Positions 8,718 through 17,953 of a stretch of DNA of 64,000 nt are shown here, in pieces. Each line of letters starts with the position of its first letter. The first letter of the stretch is position 1. Below the pieces are notes generated by a model. It did no database searches and was not told the origin of the DNA. It saw only the letters and a list, made by a program, of their open reading frames with translations. Source of the DNA: Meishania sp964351985 (GTDB lineage Bacteria; Bacteroidota; Bacteroidia; Flavobacteriales; Flavobacteriaceae); assembly GCA_964351985.1 (NCBI GenBank), contig CAYGPR010000004.1:73820-137819 (forward strand). Reading direction: 5' to 3'. A program made the translations under genes and the position numbers.

Positions 8718-9620
8718 TTAAAAGAAAATCTCTTTCGCGGCCCTAAAAGTATTTGAGTGCGCATCGACAATGATTTTTATATCGGGAGAATACCCGCCGC
8801 CCATACTGCATTGCACGGGTATTTGGTTTTTCTGACAGGTTTCCAATACGAATTCATCTCGTTGCCTACATCCATGTACCGACATTGATAGCGTACCGAG
8901 TTTATCGGTTGCGATAACATCGACACCGCAGAGGTAAAAGATAAAATTCGGACTTACGGTTTCGATAAGCTTTGGAAGATTCTCTTTTAATATGGAAAGA
9001 TATTCGGCATCTTCGGTTCCTTTTTTTAAGGGTATATCCAAATCTGACTGTTCTTTTTTAAAAGGATAATTCCCAGCGCCGTGCATAGAAAAGGTAAAAA
9101 CGGAAGAATCATTTTGAAAGATTTCCGCTGTACCGTTTCCTTGGTGTACATCGAGATCTATGATCAAAACTTTTTTTGCCAAACCCTTGGCCTGTAGGTA
9201 TCGTGCTCCAATGGCCTGATCGTTAAGCATGCAAAAAGCTTCGCCCCGATCGGTATAAGCGTGATGTGTGCCCCCAGCGATATTCATGGCGATTCCATTT
9301 TGTAGGGCGAATTCGCAGGCCTTCATTGTGCCATCGGCAATGATCCGCTCGCGTTCTACCAAAACCTCGGATAATGGGAAACCGATTTTTCTAGCCTCCT
9401 TGGGTGGAATCTTGATATTCAACAAATCATAATAATATTCTGGATCATGTACCGCAACAATGTACTTGTCATTGGGTATTTCAGGCTCGAAAAAATTGTT
9501 AGGCTCACACGTGCCTTCGTGGATTAGTTGCTTGGGCAGCAACTCATATTTCAACATGGGGAAGCGATGGCCTTCGGGTAGTGGGTGTTTGTAGATGGGG
9601 TGGTAGGCTATTTTGAGCAC
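8718..9620 (-). CDS. Histone deacetylase family protein (class II/IV-like, AcuC/APAH relatives)
   Basis: A 300-residue zinc deacetylase of the arginase/deacetylase fold. The catalytic His-His pair lies in GGTHHAY (residues 116-121) and zinc ligands in DLDVHQGNG (155-163), with a further SFHGA-like FSMHGAGN segment and CGVDV near the C-terminus. It should be cytoplasmic and remove acetyl groups from lysine side chains or small acetylated amines; bacterial substrates are seldom known. It lies five bases upstream-side of metG's end, both on the minus strand, so they may be co-transcribed. The repeat at 8688-8716 touches its stop codon. Confidence 0.85.
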   Translation of the reverse strand: MLKIAYHPIYKHPLPEGHRFPMLKYELLPKQLIHEGTCEPNNFFEPEIPNDKYIVAVHDPEYYYDLLNIKIPPKEARKIGFPLSEVLVERERIIADGTMKACEFALQNGIAMNIAGGTHHAYTDRGEAFCMLNDQAIGARYLQAKGLAKKVLIIDLDVHQGNGTAEIFQNDSSVFTFSMHGAGNYPFKKEQSDLDIPLKKGTEDAEYLSILKENLPKLIETVSPNFIFYLCGVDVIATDKLGTLSMSVHGCRQRDEFVLETCQKNQIPVQCSMGGGYSPDIKIIVDAHSNTFRAAKEIFF

Positions 9621-9625
9621 CGTTA

Positions 9626-11758
9626 TTAACTGATTTTTACCCCATCGTCAACCCCATCTTCATCTGGGTTGACAAAAACCAACTTACCATCTGTGCCCTC
9701 GGCCAATAAAATCATACCCTGACTTTCGGTACCGCGTAATTTTCGTGGGGCCAAATTGATCAGTACGGTAACTTTTCTGCCGATCAGTTCCTCGGCGGTA
9801 AAATGTTCTGCGATGCCCGAAACAATGGTTCTCTTATCTAATCCGGTATCGACTTTCATGACCATCAACTTATCGGTCTTTGGCATTTTTTCGGCCTCTA
9901 AGATGGTGCCGACGCGCATATCCAATTTTGAGAAGTCTTCGTAGGTAATGGTTTCTTTTTGTGGCATTAGGGTTTTATTTTCGTTGTCATTGGATTTTTT
10001 AGTGGCTTCTAGCTTATCGAGTTGGGCCTTGATTTCGTCATCCTCTACTTTTCGGAAGAGGAGTTCGGCTTTTCCGATTTGATGGTTTGAGGGAAGGAGG
10101 GACTCTTTTTTGGAAACATCTTCCCATTTCAATGAGTCATTGCGAGACCCGTTTTTTAGGGTCGCGGCAATCTGCTGAGCGTTGGCCGCATCGTTGCTCT
10201 CCGCGCTAAGACGAAGTATTTGCTTGAGCTTAGTAGAAGTAAAGGGCAAAAAAGGTTCGCTCAAAACGGCAAGTGCGGTTGCGATCTGTAGGGCGACGAA
10301 CATGATGGTCTTGACCCGTTCTTCGTCTTCTTTGATTACTTTCCATGGTTCTTCGTCGGCCAAGTATTTATTTCCTAAACGAGCGAGGTTCATCAGTTCT
10401 TGGCTTGCTTCACGAAAGCGGTACCGTTCAATGGAACTTGAGATAATTTCCGGGTATTTTCGTAATTGATCCAATGTATCTTGGTCGATATCCGAAAATT
10501 TTCCAGGAGTCGGCACCTTTCCATCATAATACTTATCGGTCAAAACGACCACCCGATTGATAAAGTTCCCGAAAATGGCTACGAGTTCATTGTTATTGCG
10601 TGCCTGAAAGTCCTTCCATGTAAAATCATTGTCCTTCGTCTCGGGTGCATTGGCGGTCAAGGTATATCGCAGTACATCTTGCATATCAGGGAATTCCTGT
10701 AAATATTCATGCAACCAAACCGCCCAATTCTTTGAAGTGGAGAGTTTATTTCCTTCCAAATTCAAAAACTCATTGGCAGGTACGTTTTCTGGAAGAATGA
10801 AATCTCCGTGAGACTTCAAAATTGCAGGGAAAATAATACAATGGAAAACGATATTGTCCTTACCGATAAAATGGACCAGTTTGGTGTCCTTGTCCTTCCA
10901 ATAGGGTTCCCAATCCTTTCCTTTCCGTTCGGCCCATTCTTTGGTAGAAGAAATATAGCCGATGGGCGCATCGAACCAAACATAAAGCACTTTTCCTTCG
11001 CCACCTTCCACGGGGACGGGTATGCCCCAATCCAAATCCCGGGTTACGGCACGGGGTTCGAGACCGCCATCGATCCATGATTTACATTGGCCGTAGACAT
11101 TGGGTTTCCAGTCATTTTTATGTCCCTCGAGAATCCACTCCTTAAGAAATCCTTCATATCGATCTAGAGGCAGAAACCAATGTTTGGTCTCTTTCGTCGT
11201 GGGGACACTACCAGTAATGGTCGATTTCGGATTGATAAGATCTGTGGCATTCAGTGATGAGCCACAATTTTCGCACTGATCTCCGTACGCTTCTTCGTGA
11301 CCGCATTTCGGACATGTACCAACTACGAAACGGTCGGCTAAAAACTGTTTGGCCTCCTCGTCATACAACTGTGCGGTGATCTCTTCGATAAAATCACCTT
11401 GCTCATATAATTTTATGAAAAAATCGGAAGCGGTTTTATGGTGAACTTCCCTTGAGGTGCGCGAATAATTGTCGAAGGTAATTCCGAAATCCTGAAAAGA
11501 CTTTCGTATGATTCCGTCATATTTGTCGATGACTTCTTTTGGGGTAATGCCCTCTTTTTTGGCTTTCATCGAAATAGCGACCCCATGCTCATCGCTTCCG
11601 CAGACAAATGCAACATCATTACCTGTCATGCGCAAGTATCGTGCGTAGATATCCGCTGGAACATAAACGCCCGCCAAATGCCCTATATGAATGGGGCCGT
11701 TGGTATAGGGAAGTGCGGCTGTTATCGTGTATCGCTTCGGATTTGCTTCTTGAGCCAT
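9626..11758 (-). CDS. metG: Methionyl-tRNA synthetase
   Basis: Class I synthetase of 710 residues. HIGH motif in PYTNGPIHIGHLAG near the N-terminus, a four-Cys zinc knuckle (CPKCG..CENCG), a KMSKS equivalent in GNKLSTSKNWA, an anticodon-binding helical domain and a C-terminal EMAP/Trbp111-like tRNA-binding domain (FSKLDMRVGTI). I place the start at the ATG of MAQEANPKRY; the frame extends 21 codons upstream but that stretch does not resemble the family. About 14 residues (528-541), in the linker before the LLFRKVEDDE segment, are encoded by a palindromic repeat (see 10136-10176). Confidence 0.95.
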   Translation of the reverse strand: MAQEANPKRYTITAALPYTNGPIHIGHLAGVYVPADIYARYLRMTGNDVAFVCGSDEHGVAISMKAKKEGITPKEVIDKYDGIIRKSFQDFGITFDNYSRTSREVHHKTASDFFIKLYEQGDFIEEITAQLYDEEAKQFLADRFVVGTCPKCGHEEAYGDQCENCGSSLNATDLINPKSTITGSVPTTKETKHWFLPLDRYEGFLKEWILEGHKNDWKPNVYGQCKSWIDGGLEPRAVTRDLDWGIPVPVEGGEGKVLYVWFDAPIGYISSTKEWAERKGKDWEPYWKDKDTKLVHFIGKDNIVFHCIIFPAILKSHGDFILPENVPANEFLNLEGNKLSTSKNWAVWLHEYLQEFPDMQDVLRYTLTANAPETKDNDFTWKDFQARNNNELVAIFGNFINRVVVLTDKYYDGKVPTPGKFSDIDQDTLDQLRKYPEIISSSIERYRFREASQELMNLARLGNKYLADEEPWKVIKEDEERVKTIMFVALQIATALAVLSEPFLPFTSTKLKQILRLSAESNDAANAQQIAATLKNGSRNDSLKWEDVSKKESLLPSNHQIGKAELLFRKVEDDEIKAQLDKLEATKKSNDNENKTLMPQKETITYEDFSKLDMRVGTILEAEKMPKTDKLMVMKVDTGLDKRTIVSGIAEHFTAEELIGRKVTVLINLAPRKLRGTESQGMILLAEGTDGKLVFVNPDEDGVDDGVKIS
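10136..10176 (+). repeat. Palindromic repeat family 1 inserted in frame inside metG
   Basis: On the plus strand it runs GTCATTGCGAGACCC, an eight-base loop GTTTTTTA, then GGGTCGCGGCAATCTG. Inner arms GACCC/GGGTC and outer arms TTGC/GCAA pair. The edges match the intergenic copies at 8688-8716 and 34604-34654. Read in the metG sense it encodes QIAATLKNGSRNDS with the reading frame kept open. Confidence 0.7.
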
Positions 11759-11909
11759 CGAGAATAAAATTAAGCCCCAAAAATACAGATTTTTACGAGT
11801 GGAGTACCTAGAAAACCCCAAGAATATAATCGTAACGGGACTTAAAACACAAAACCCTCGGAGTGTCCGAAGACACCGCCGAAGGTTAAGTTACATAGTG
11901 GGGGTCTTG

Positions 11910-13616
11910 TTAAGCGACCATAACAGATTTACTCATTTTCTGGTCTTGGACCTGTATTCTATAAATATATTTACCGGCCGACAAATGTTGTGGCATACGT
12001 TCGCGAATATTGATCTCGGTCGAACCTTCGGTCATCATCTCATTGAAGATGGTGCCTACCTGTTGTCCCAGAATATTGAACAACTTGATATCGACGTGTG
12101 CCGTAAAAGCCATTTCAAGATAAATATGGGGCATACTGTCCGTTGGATAAAAGGGTTTGTGAACAATGGCATCCAGCAACGCGGGCGTTGGCTCCGTGGG
12201 TTCTTGCGTTGGTATGGTAGGTTCACCATCGCTGTACGCAATATCCGGGAAATCGACACCGCTACAATTGAACCCGAGATTTACAGGTGCGTATGTATGT
12301 TGTAACAAATGCTGTTCTACCAAAGGAATATCCACACATAACCACTCGGCCAAGACCGTGGCATAAAGGTCCCTAAAATCCATAGTGAATTCGAGGTTTC
12401 CGCGTCCATCAGGATTTTCCAATGTAGGATGTTCGCCAACAAAAGCACTACCATTGAGTCCTGAACCGAAGAATAGGGTCGGTGCGGCCTTACCATGATC
12501 CGTACCGTTGGACCCGTTCTCAAAAATTCGTCTACCGAATTCTGAGAAGGTCATGCTCAAAACTTTTTCATCTTGTTGGGTACAGGCCAAATCTTCATAG
12601 AAATTGTCAATCGCTATAGATAAATTGCTCATCAACCTTTCATGGGCCAAAGGCTGATTGCCATGCGTATCGAAACCACCCATAGAAATCATGTACACCT
12701 TGGTGCCTAAGTTTCCTTTTATCAAGCTAGCCAAAAGTGCCAATTGCCTTGCGAAGTTGTTGTCTTGATATTCGACACCACATTGCAATGCCTGACCTCG
12801 TACATATGCTTCGTGTATTTTACCGGCATACTCATTGGTTACATTCGAGACGCCTCGTAAATATTTGATTTGATCGCCGTACATACAAGTGTCATCTACT
12901 TCGTCGACCGAATAAGGAAAACCTGTTTCGGCAATTTGCTGTAACTGCTCTACATTATTCGTCACGAAGGCATAGTTGGTTTCCTCACCTTCGAAGACCA
13001 AACTACCATAATTTCCTATTTGAATGGCGGCGGGCCCTTCGGGTCGACTACCCGGAAAATCAGATAGGTAATCGGGATATAGGTGTTCAAAGTGTCGGCC
13101 CATCCATCCTGTATCAAGCCCGGAAAAACCAGTGGTCTGCAAATCGGTATTCGCGAAAATATCGGATCCCGTAAAATGCGAAAGACTCTGATTTTGATAT
13201 CCTACACCGTGAACGGCTTTGAATTTACCTTCGGCCCACAAGGGCTGCAATGCATTCATATAGGAAGGAATGCCAAATTCATCGGTCAGTTTTAAGACTT
13301 TACTTTCGGGGATATAGATATTCGGCCTTGCATTGGCATAGGCGTCATATTGTTCTATAGGTATAACAGTACTTAGACCGTCATTGCCACCCGACAACCG
13401 AATGAGAATCAAAATATTGTCGGTTTCAGCGGCGGCAATGGCCGAAGTTAGAGGAGAAGGTGCTGAAGCGGTCAAAAAATTACTGCCCAGCATCATCGAT
13501 CCAGAACCGGCGATGCCCAAGGCCTGTAAAAAGGAACGTCGGCTCCAGTTTTTATGTTCATCGTCGTGGCCATCATGTTGTAGGCCTTTATATGGGGTGT
13601 TCAGTTTATTACACAT
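11910..13616 (-). CDS. DUF1501 protein with Tat signal and T9SS sorting domain
   Basis: A 568-residue sulfatase-like DUF1501 protein. I start it at the ATG of MCNKLNTPYK; 34 more codons are open upstream but overlap the previous gene's end. The twin-arginine motif WSRRSFLQALGIAGSG lies about 20-35 residues in. The DUF1501 core follows (IRLSGGNDGLSTVIP, SMGGFDTHGNQ, FSEFGRRIFENGSNGTDHG). The last 75 or so residues (LFNILGQQVGTIF, then SAGKYIYRIQ) form a type A T9SS C-terminal sorting domain. It follows the DUF1800 gene by 11 bases, the standard pairing. Biochemical function of the family is not established. Confidence 0.85.
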   Translation of the reverse strand: MCNKLNTPYKGLQHDGHDDEHKNWSRRSFLQALGIAGSGSMMLGSNFLTASAPSPLTSAIAAAETDNILILIRLSGGNDGLSTVIPIEQYDAYANARPNIYIPESKVLKLTDEFGIPSYMNALQPLWAEGKFKAVHGVGYQNQSLSHFTGSDIFANTDLQTTGFSGLDTGWMGRHFEHLYPDYLSDFPGSRPEGPAAIQIGNYGSLVFEGEETNYAFVTNNVEQLQQIAETGFPYSVDEVDDTCMYGDQIKYLRGVSNVTNEYAGKIHEAYVRGQALQCGVEYQDNNFARQLALLASLIKGNLGTKVYMISMGGFDTHGNQPLAHERLMSNLSIAIDNFYEDLACTQQDEKVLSMTFSEFGRRIFENGSNGTDHGKAAPTLFFGSGLNGSAFVGEHPTLENPDGRGNLEFTMDFRDLYATVLAEWLCVDIPLVEQHLLQHTYAPVNLGFNCSGVDFPDIAYSDGEPTIPTQEPTEPTPALLDAIVHKPFYPTDSMPHIYLEMAFTAHVDIKLFNILGQQVGTIFNEMMTEGSTEINIRERMPQHLSAGKYIYRIQVQDQKMSKSVMVA

Positions 13617-13627
13617 AATCGTAGGTT

Positions 13628-15163
13628 TTATTTGAGTTGAAATTCTGGTTGTCTTGAGAGATGTTTTAACAATTCTCTCACCTGCATGGGTACCGCTTGG
13701 CTTACAGCAAGTATCCATTGGCTAGTACCATCCTGTACATAATCAGGAGAGTAATAGATTTCAGGAACCTCTTCTATCTTAAAGGCCGACATACAATTCT
13801 CGAACTCTTGTGGGGAGTACATTCCTTTAGGTGTAATCTTATCCACGATGGCCTGTACCACTATCTGTGGGTTACTGGTATTCATTTGAGCACTACCAAC
13901 GGCAGCCAGCGCAAAAGCCCTAAACTGTTCGTCATCGGAGCCGTAGAATCCGTCGATAAGATCGACCATCGTCAACCAACGTCCAATTATAAAATTGGTA
14001 TTTATCCATTGGCGGTCTCTTTGCCAACCGGCCACGTCGACGGGATCGAATAGTTCTTGACCCAACAACCCACTGTAATTGATCATGGTTTCGATCGTGG
14101 TATTGTTGTAGCTAAAACTAGTTTCCGTGAGAAAGTTGAAATAAATATCAAACGGACTCTTAATAATGACCCCAATAGCCTCATCATCAAAAAAGTGTTG
14201 GCTCTTAAAAAGTTGGGATAATACCGGTGCGATTTCAAAATTATTGGCCACAAAGGTATCCGCCAATCCGTTTATAATTGCTTGTGGATGTCCTGTTGGA
14301 TAGGTACCTCCTGCGTTAATGTCCTCTTGTTTTGAGTCGGGATGTACGAAGAATTCATAGAATTTGGTACATATAAATCTACCGATTTCGGTAGCACGTT
14401 GCTCAAAAAGAATATTGATTACGTCGTCATAACCCCAATTTCCGGTCTGGCCGAATATCGTCTTGGGTCCAGCATCATGTTTAGTGGGGTCGAACGTGAC
14501 TGCTTCGCAACCAAGTTCTCCGCGTTCTACATATCCGGTGATGGCCTTCGCCGTTTCGATAATATCATTTTCATCATATCCATTGCCATCACCAAGCGTG
14601 AAAAGTTCATAGAGCTCGCGGGCATAATTTTCATTGGGGTTGTTCCCGTTGTTAAAAACACCATCCAAATAATAGAGCATGGCATCGGTAAGACCTATTT
14701 CGCTTACGAAAGTCTTGAAATTTCCAATAGAATTACGTTGAAGGCAATTGATGTATTTATAAAGAAAAGCATTACACTCATATACATCGAGCTCTGTCAC
14801 AAAATGATTGCTCCAGAAAAAGCTCAGACGATCTCTGAGATTATTGGCGAACAGGTCGTTGCCGTAGGTTATTTGCCATTCTGCACGTTGTTGGTTCCTC
14901 AGTTGGTTCGCCGCATCATCGTCCGCGGGGTAATTACTGTTGTTCCAATTTGCCCAGACGGGTGCCGGGGAAGGGGCTTTCCCTACAGCTTCACTTATCA
15001 GCGCATCTACTAAGGCACCAGCTTGTCCGTTTTCTGCGGAGTCGATGGTACTTACAGAGGCACTGAAGCCAAGTCTTCTATACAAATGCGCCGCCCTATA
15101 TTTATCCAAAGGGGTCGTGTAAGGCGCTAATGTAGAGGTATTACAATTAACGAAATATTCCAT
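13628..15163 (-). CDS. DUF1800 domain protein
   Basis: A 511-residue member of the DUF1800 family. Recognisable segments are AAHLYRRLGFSAS at the N-terminus, RDRLSFFWSNHFVT, NENYARELYELFTLG and the C-terminal QPEFQ. No clear signal peptide is seen with the start used, although DUF1800 proteins usually accompany exported DUF1501 partners. It is the first gene of a two-gene unit with the DUF1501 gene, 11 bases apart. Function is unknown; a role in assembling or exporting a surface protein is only inferred from this conserved pairing. Confidence 0.85.
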   Translation of the reverse strand: MEYFVNCNTSTLAPYTTPLDKYRAAHLYRRLGFSASVSTIDSAENGQAGALVDALISEAVGKAPSPAPVWANWNNSNYPADDDAANQLRNQQRAEWQITYGNDLFANNLRDRLSFFWSNHFVTELDVYECNAFLYKYINCLQRNSIGNFKTFVSEIGLTDAMLYYLDGVFNNGNNPNENYARELYELFTLGDGNGYDENDIIETAKAITGYVERGELGCEAVTFDPTKHDAGPKTIFGQTGNWGYDDVINILFEQRATEIGRFICTKFYEFFVHPDSKQEDINAGGTYPTGHPQAIINGLADTFVANNFEIAPVLSQLFKSQHFFDDEAIGVIIKSPFDIYFNFLTETSFSYNNTTIETMINYSGLLGQELFDPVDVAGWQRDRQWINTNFIIGRWLTMVDLIDGFYGSDDEQFRAFALAAVGSAQMNTSNPQIVVQAIVDKITPKGMYSPQEFENCMSAFKIEEVPEIYYSPDYVQDGTSQWILAVSQAVPMQVRELLKHLSRQPEFQLK

Positions 15164-15357
15164 AGTTTTAAGGTTAAGAACAGTTCATGTGCGTAGGGGG
15201 CAGTTTCTTAACGCTTCAATGGTTTGGATAGTATCTTACTCCAAGTTTTTTCGTTGAATGGTTTGCCAATTTATGAACTTACGAGCGAATACGCCGTTCA
15301 AGTACGTATATTTTCGATGAAATACACATTTTTGATATACTAAAGCAAGGATTAGGG

Positions 15358-15717
15358 ATGGGAAAACATAATGAGTTTGGTAAAGAGGGCGAACAGATTG
15401 CTGTAGATTATTTAATAAAAAAAGGCTATAAAATCAAATACCGGAATTACCGTTACCTGAAATCGGAAATCGATATCATCGCTCAAAAGGAAAATGTTCT
15501 TGCCATCGTTGAGGTACGGGCCAGGAGCAATGATCAAATTATAAACATTGCGGATACCATTACCCCGAAGAAAATAAAACTGCTGGTCATGGGTGCCGAC
15601 CATTATGTCACAGAACAAAACTTGGATGTAGAGGTACGTTTTGATATCATCGCCATTCTAAAAAATAAGAAGATCTTCAAAATAGACCATTTAGAAAGTG
15701 CTTTCTATCATTTTTGA
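15358..15717 (+). CDS. YraN family endonuclease-fold protein (UPF0102)
   Basis: A 119-residue protein with the YraN/UPF0102 pattern: GKEGEQIAVDYLIKKGYKIKYRNYR, then SEIDIIAQKENVLAIVEVRAR, a PD-(D/E)xK-like active site (E, D, ExK-type region), and KIKLLVMGADHYV. Members are Holliday-junction-resolvase-like and cytoplasmic; the natural role is not settled. It starts 194 bases from the divergent DUF1800 gene. Confidence 0.9.
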   Translation: MGKHNEFGKEGEQIAVDYLIKKGYKIKYRNYRYLKSEIDIIAQKENVLAIVEVRARSNDQIINIADTITPKKIKLLVMGADHYVTEQNLDVEVRFDIIAILKNKKIFKIDHLESAFYHF

Positions 15718-15729
15718 ACATGGAAGTGA

Positions 15730-15761
15730 TTTGTTTTATTTATAACATTTTGTTATTTTTG
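15730..15761 (+). promoter_or_regulatory. Flavobacterial-type promoter for the ACT-domain gene
   Basis: TTTG at 15730-15733 and TATTTTTG at 15754-15761 are separated by 20 bases, matching the Bacteroidota sigma-ABfr pattern TTTG - 17 to 23 bases - TAnnTTTG. It lies 32 bases before the ATG at 15794, so this gene has its own promoter apart from yraN. Confidence 0.55.
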
Positions 15762-15793
15762 AAATTCATCAAATCAAAATTAATCACAACACT

Positions 15794-16453
15794 ATGAAAA
15801 CCATTTCTTCTGTCGTCGAGCAGTACATCAAAAAGAAGCCCTTTCTGCAAAGTGCTTTGGCACAAGGCATCATCAACCTTACGTCATTATCGCGGATCGT
15901 AAAGCCTGAAATTGAAAATGAATTGGGAAAGGATATTCGTAACGGAGCTATCGTTATGGCTTTGAAACGACTTTCTGACGATCTTGAATTTCGTGCGACC
16001 CATAAGATTATCAAGGTTCTAAAAAATATCGGTGAAATTACCGTACGCTCTTCCCTGACCGATTTTACCTTTCTGGTCTCCGATACCATTTTAGAGAACC
16101 AAACGCAACTGCTGAAGGAAGTAAACAAGAACAAAGATGTTTTTTATACTTCTTCACGCGGAGTGAACGAACTGAATATCGTAGTCAGTAACATTTTGGA
16201 TCGTACCGTAGAAACACTTTTTGAAAATGAACGCTGCACCCAAAAAGCTGAAGAATTATCGTCTATCACTGTAAAACTTCCTGCAGAGAATGTTTCCGTT
16301 CCCGGAATTTATTATTTCATTTTTCAGCGCCTGGCCTGGGAAGGTATTGTATTGTACGAAGTCATTTCAACCACTAACGAATTTACGATTCTGGTCGATG
16401 ACAATCAGGTCGATATTGCTTTCAAGACCATTAAGGATTTAAAGACGCTTTAA
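15794..16453 (+). CDS. ACT-domain regulatory-like protein
   Basis: A 219-residue protein without enzyme motifs. The N-terminal half is helical (VEQYIKKKPFLQSALAQGIINLTSLSRIV). The C-terminal part from about residue 155 (VPGIYYFIFQRLAWEGIVLYEVISTTNEFTILV, then AFKTIKDL) reads as an ACT domain of the aspartate-kinase type, with the typical small-ligand-binding strand and helix order. It has no kinase domain, so it may be a ligand sensor. An amino-acid ligand is inference. It is preceded by its own promoter and converges on the thioredoxin-like gene. Confidence 0.6.
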   Translation: MKTISSVVEQYIKKKPFLQSALAQGIINLTSLSRIVKPEIENELGKDIRNGAIVMALKRLSDDLEFRATHKIIKVLKNIGEITVRSSLTDFTFLVSDTILENQTQLLKEVNKNKDVFYTSSRGVNELNIVVSNILDRTVETLFENERCTQKAEELSSITVKLPAENVSVPGIYYFIFQRLAWEGIVLYEVISTTNEFTILVDDNQVDIAFKTIKDLKTL

Positions 16454-16563
16454 ATATTTGTATTCACGATGCCGATATTTGTCGGGAGAGGGGATTTGTG
16501 CACTTAATTCGAACGCTAGACTCGATAGTATTTTCTCTTTGACAACAAACAGATTACTTCGTC

Positions 16564-16583
16564 ATGCCGATTAAAATCGGCAT
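16564..16583. terminator. Hairpin between convergent genes
   Basis: Arms ATGCCGAT and ATCGGCAT around a TAAA loop, lying between the stops at 16453 (plus) and 16600 (minus). It has no strong T-tract on either side. Its GTCATGCC..GGCATTCC outline resembles common Bacteroidota palindromic repeats, so it may be a repeat acting as a terminator. Confidence 0.45.
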
Positions 16584-16599
16584 TCCCCGTAATTTCGAG

Positions 16600-17919
16600 T
16601 TAATTGTTCAAAAACTCCACTACTTCTTTGTCGCTTTGAGGGTTGGCGATAATGTGTTTCTCCTTGTCCAAAATAAAGTAGGTGGGTGTACGCTGAATGG
16701 CATAGGCCTTGGCATATTCACTCTCCCACTTGCCCAGGGCGATGGCATGTTCGAAATGCTCCAACTTGGCAGATTCGTTTTTCCAGTTTGCTTCATTATC
16801 TTCTAACCCTACGGCCAGTACTTTTACATCATCGTTCGACATCAATTTTTTGTGTAAGGGTGGAAGCTCTTTGAGGCAATGCGAACAGGTGCTGCTCCAA
16901 AAGATAATAACATAACACTCCGCATCTTCCCATTCACTTAGTTTTTTTGTGGTATTGCCATCTTTCCAAGTAATTTCAGGTGCTTTTGCGCCGTTCCGGA
17001 TACGATTGTTAACTTCGATATCGGTAATGATTTTTTGATTGTCGGTGGCTTGGGCAAGATTTTTTAAATAGGTAGTAAAGACAAAATCCGCGGTATCGTT
17101 AAAACCGTTCGCATTAGCCATATTCCAGATTTTATAAAAAATATGCATTTGAAAAGGGGAGCCCGTGCCTTTTAGTTTTTCGTGTACCGTCTTTATATTT
17201 TCTTGTAACGTCTTTTCGGTTTCAACCTTTGAGATTCTTTCCGTGCTAATCGGGGTGAAAACATAATTGGTCAATTTATCGGTTAGAAAACCGGAAGCCT
17301 GTAACACCGGGTTTTTAACATCGAGATGTTTAAAAAAATTATCCTTTTTATGCTTCCAATAAGCTTCAGTGGTTTCATAGTCCGAGGGAATATAGGGTCG
17401 ATTGGCCTTTACAAAATGGTGCGCCAACATATTCTCGGTGCTTTGCTCAAAAGCAAACTGTACATCTTCCAGTTTTTCACCCAGTTTTTTATAGGCTTTC
17501 TTATCGGTCTTCCCATTGGAATAAAAGTCCATGAATTCTTGCTTGACCCCAGTAATTTCCCTAAAGTAAGCGTTGAAAATTTTGTTCTCTTCCGAGGAAA
17601 CGAATGAAATTCCCTTTTGGGCATCGAAATTGAATTGAATATTTTCCTTTCCGTTATAGAGAACATCAAAATAGAATTCCTCTTGTGGTACGCCGTAGAC
17701 CAGACGATATATTCCTGCAGGTGCGTTCTGGGGAATCTGCATGCTGAACTTTCCGTCATTTATGGCCGTATCGGCTACGTATCCCTGGGTGCCGGGCTTC
17801 AGTCCGTAGGCGATTAACCAAGTATAATCCTTGGCGGGAGAAAAAGTACCTGAAATCGTATGTTGGGCCTGTATGGAAAATGTCATGGTCAGGGCTAAAA
17901 CAAAAATTAGTTGTTTCAT
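16600..17919 (-). CDS. Secreted TlpA-like thioredoxin family protein with DUF4369-like N-terminus
   Basis: A 439-residue exported protein: a signal peptide (MKQLIFVLALTMTFSIQAQ), a DUF4369-like beta-domain (HTISGTFSPAKDYTWLIAYG), a helical middle, then a thioredoxin/AhpC-TlpA domain with the redox motif CSHC in WSSTCSHCLKELPP and a cis-Pro segment (QRTPTYFILD). It probably reduces or isomerises disulfides in the periplasm. I chose the ATG at 17919; two upstream ATGs in frame would only add residues before the signal peptide. It follows the peptidase gene on the same strand and may be co-transcribed. Confidence 0.85.
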   Translation of the reverse strand: MKQLIFVLALTMTFSIQAQHTISGTFSPAKDYTWLIAYGLKPGTQGYVADTAINDGKFSMQIPQNAPAGIYRLVYGVPQEEFYFDVLYNGKENIQFNFDAQKGISFVSSEENKIFNAYFREITGVKQEFMDFYSNGKTDKKAYKKLGEKLEDVQFAFEQSTENMLAHHFVKANRPYIPSDYETTEAYWKHKKDNFFKHLDVKNPVLQASGFLTDKLTNYVFTPISTERISKVETEKTLQENIKTVHEKLKGTGSPFQMHIFYKIWNMANANGFNDTADFVFTTYLKNLAQATDNQKIITDIEVNNRIRNGAKAPEITWKDGNTTKKLSEWEDAECYVIIFWSSTCSHCLKELPPLHKKLMSNDDVKVLAVGLEDNEANWKNESAKLEHFEHAIALGKWESEYAKAYAIQRTPTYFILDKEKHIIANPQSDKEVVEFLNN

Positions 17920-17953
17920 AAGAGTGTTCATTAAATATAGGGACATACTGTTC

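Noticed and set aside
8492..8770. 92-codon minus-strand frame reading through the repeat at 8688-8716
   Set aside because: Its sequence includes the translated repeat (HCEQSRAI) and spans the ends of two real genes; not a gene.
14342..15013. 223-codon open frame on the plus strand inside the DUF1800 gene
   Set aside because: It is antisense to a clear DUF1800 gene and its protein has no recognisable motif.
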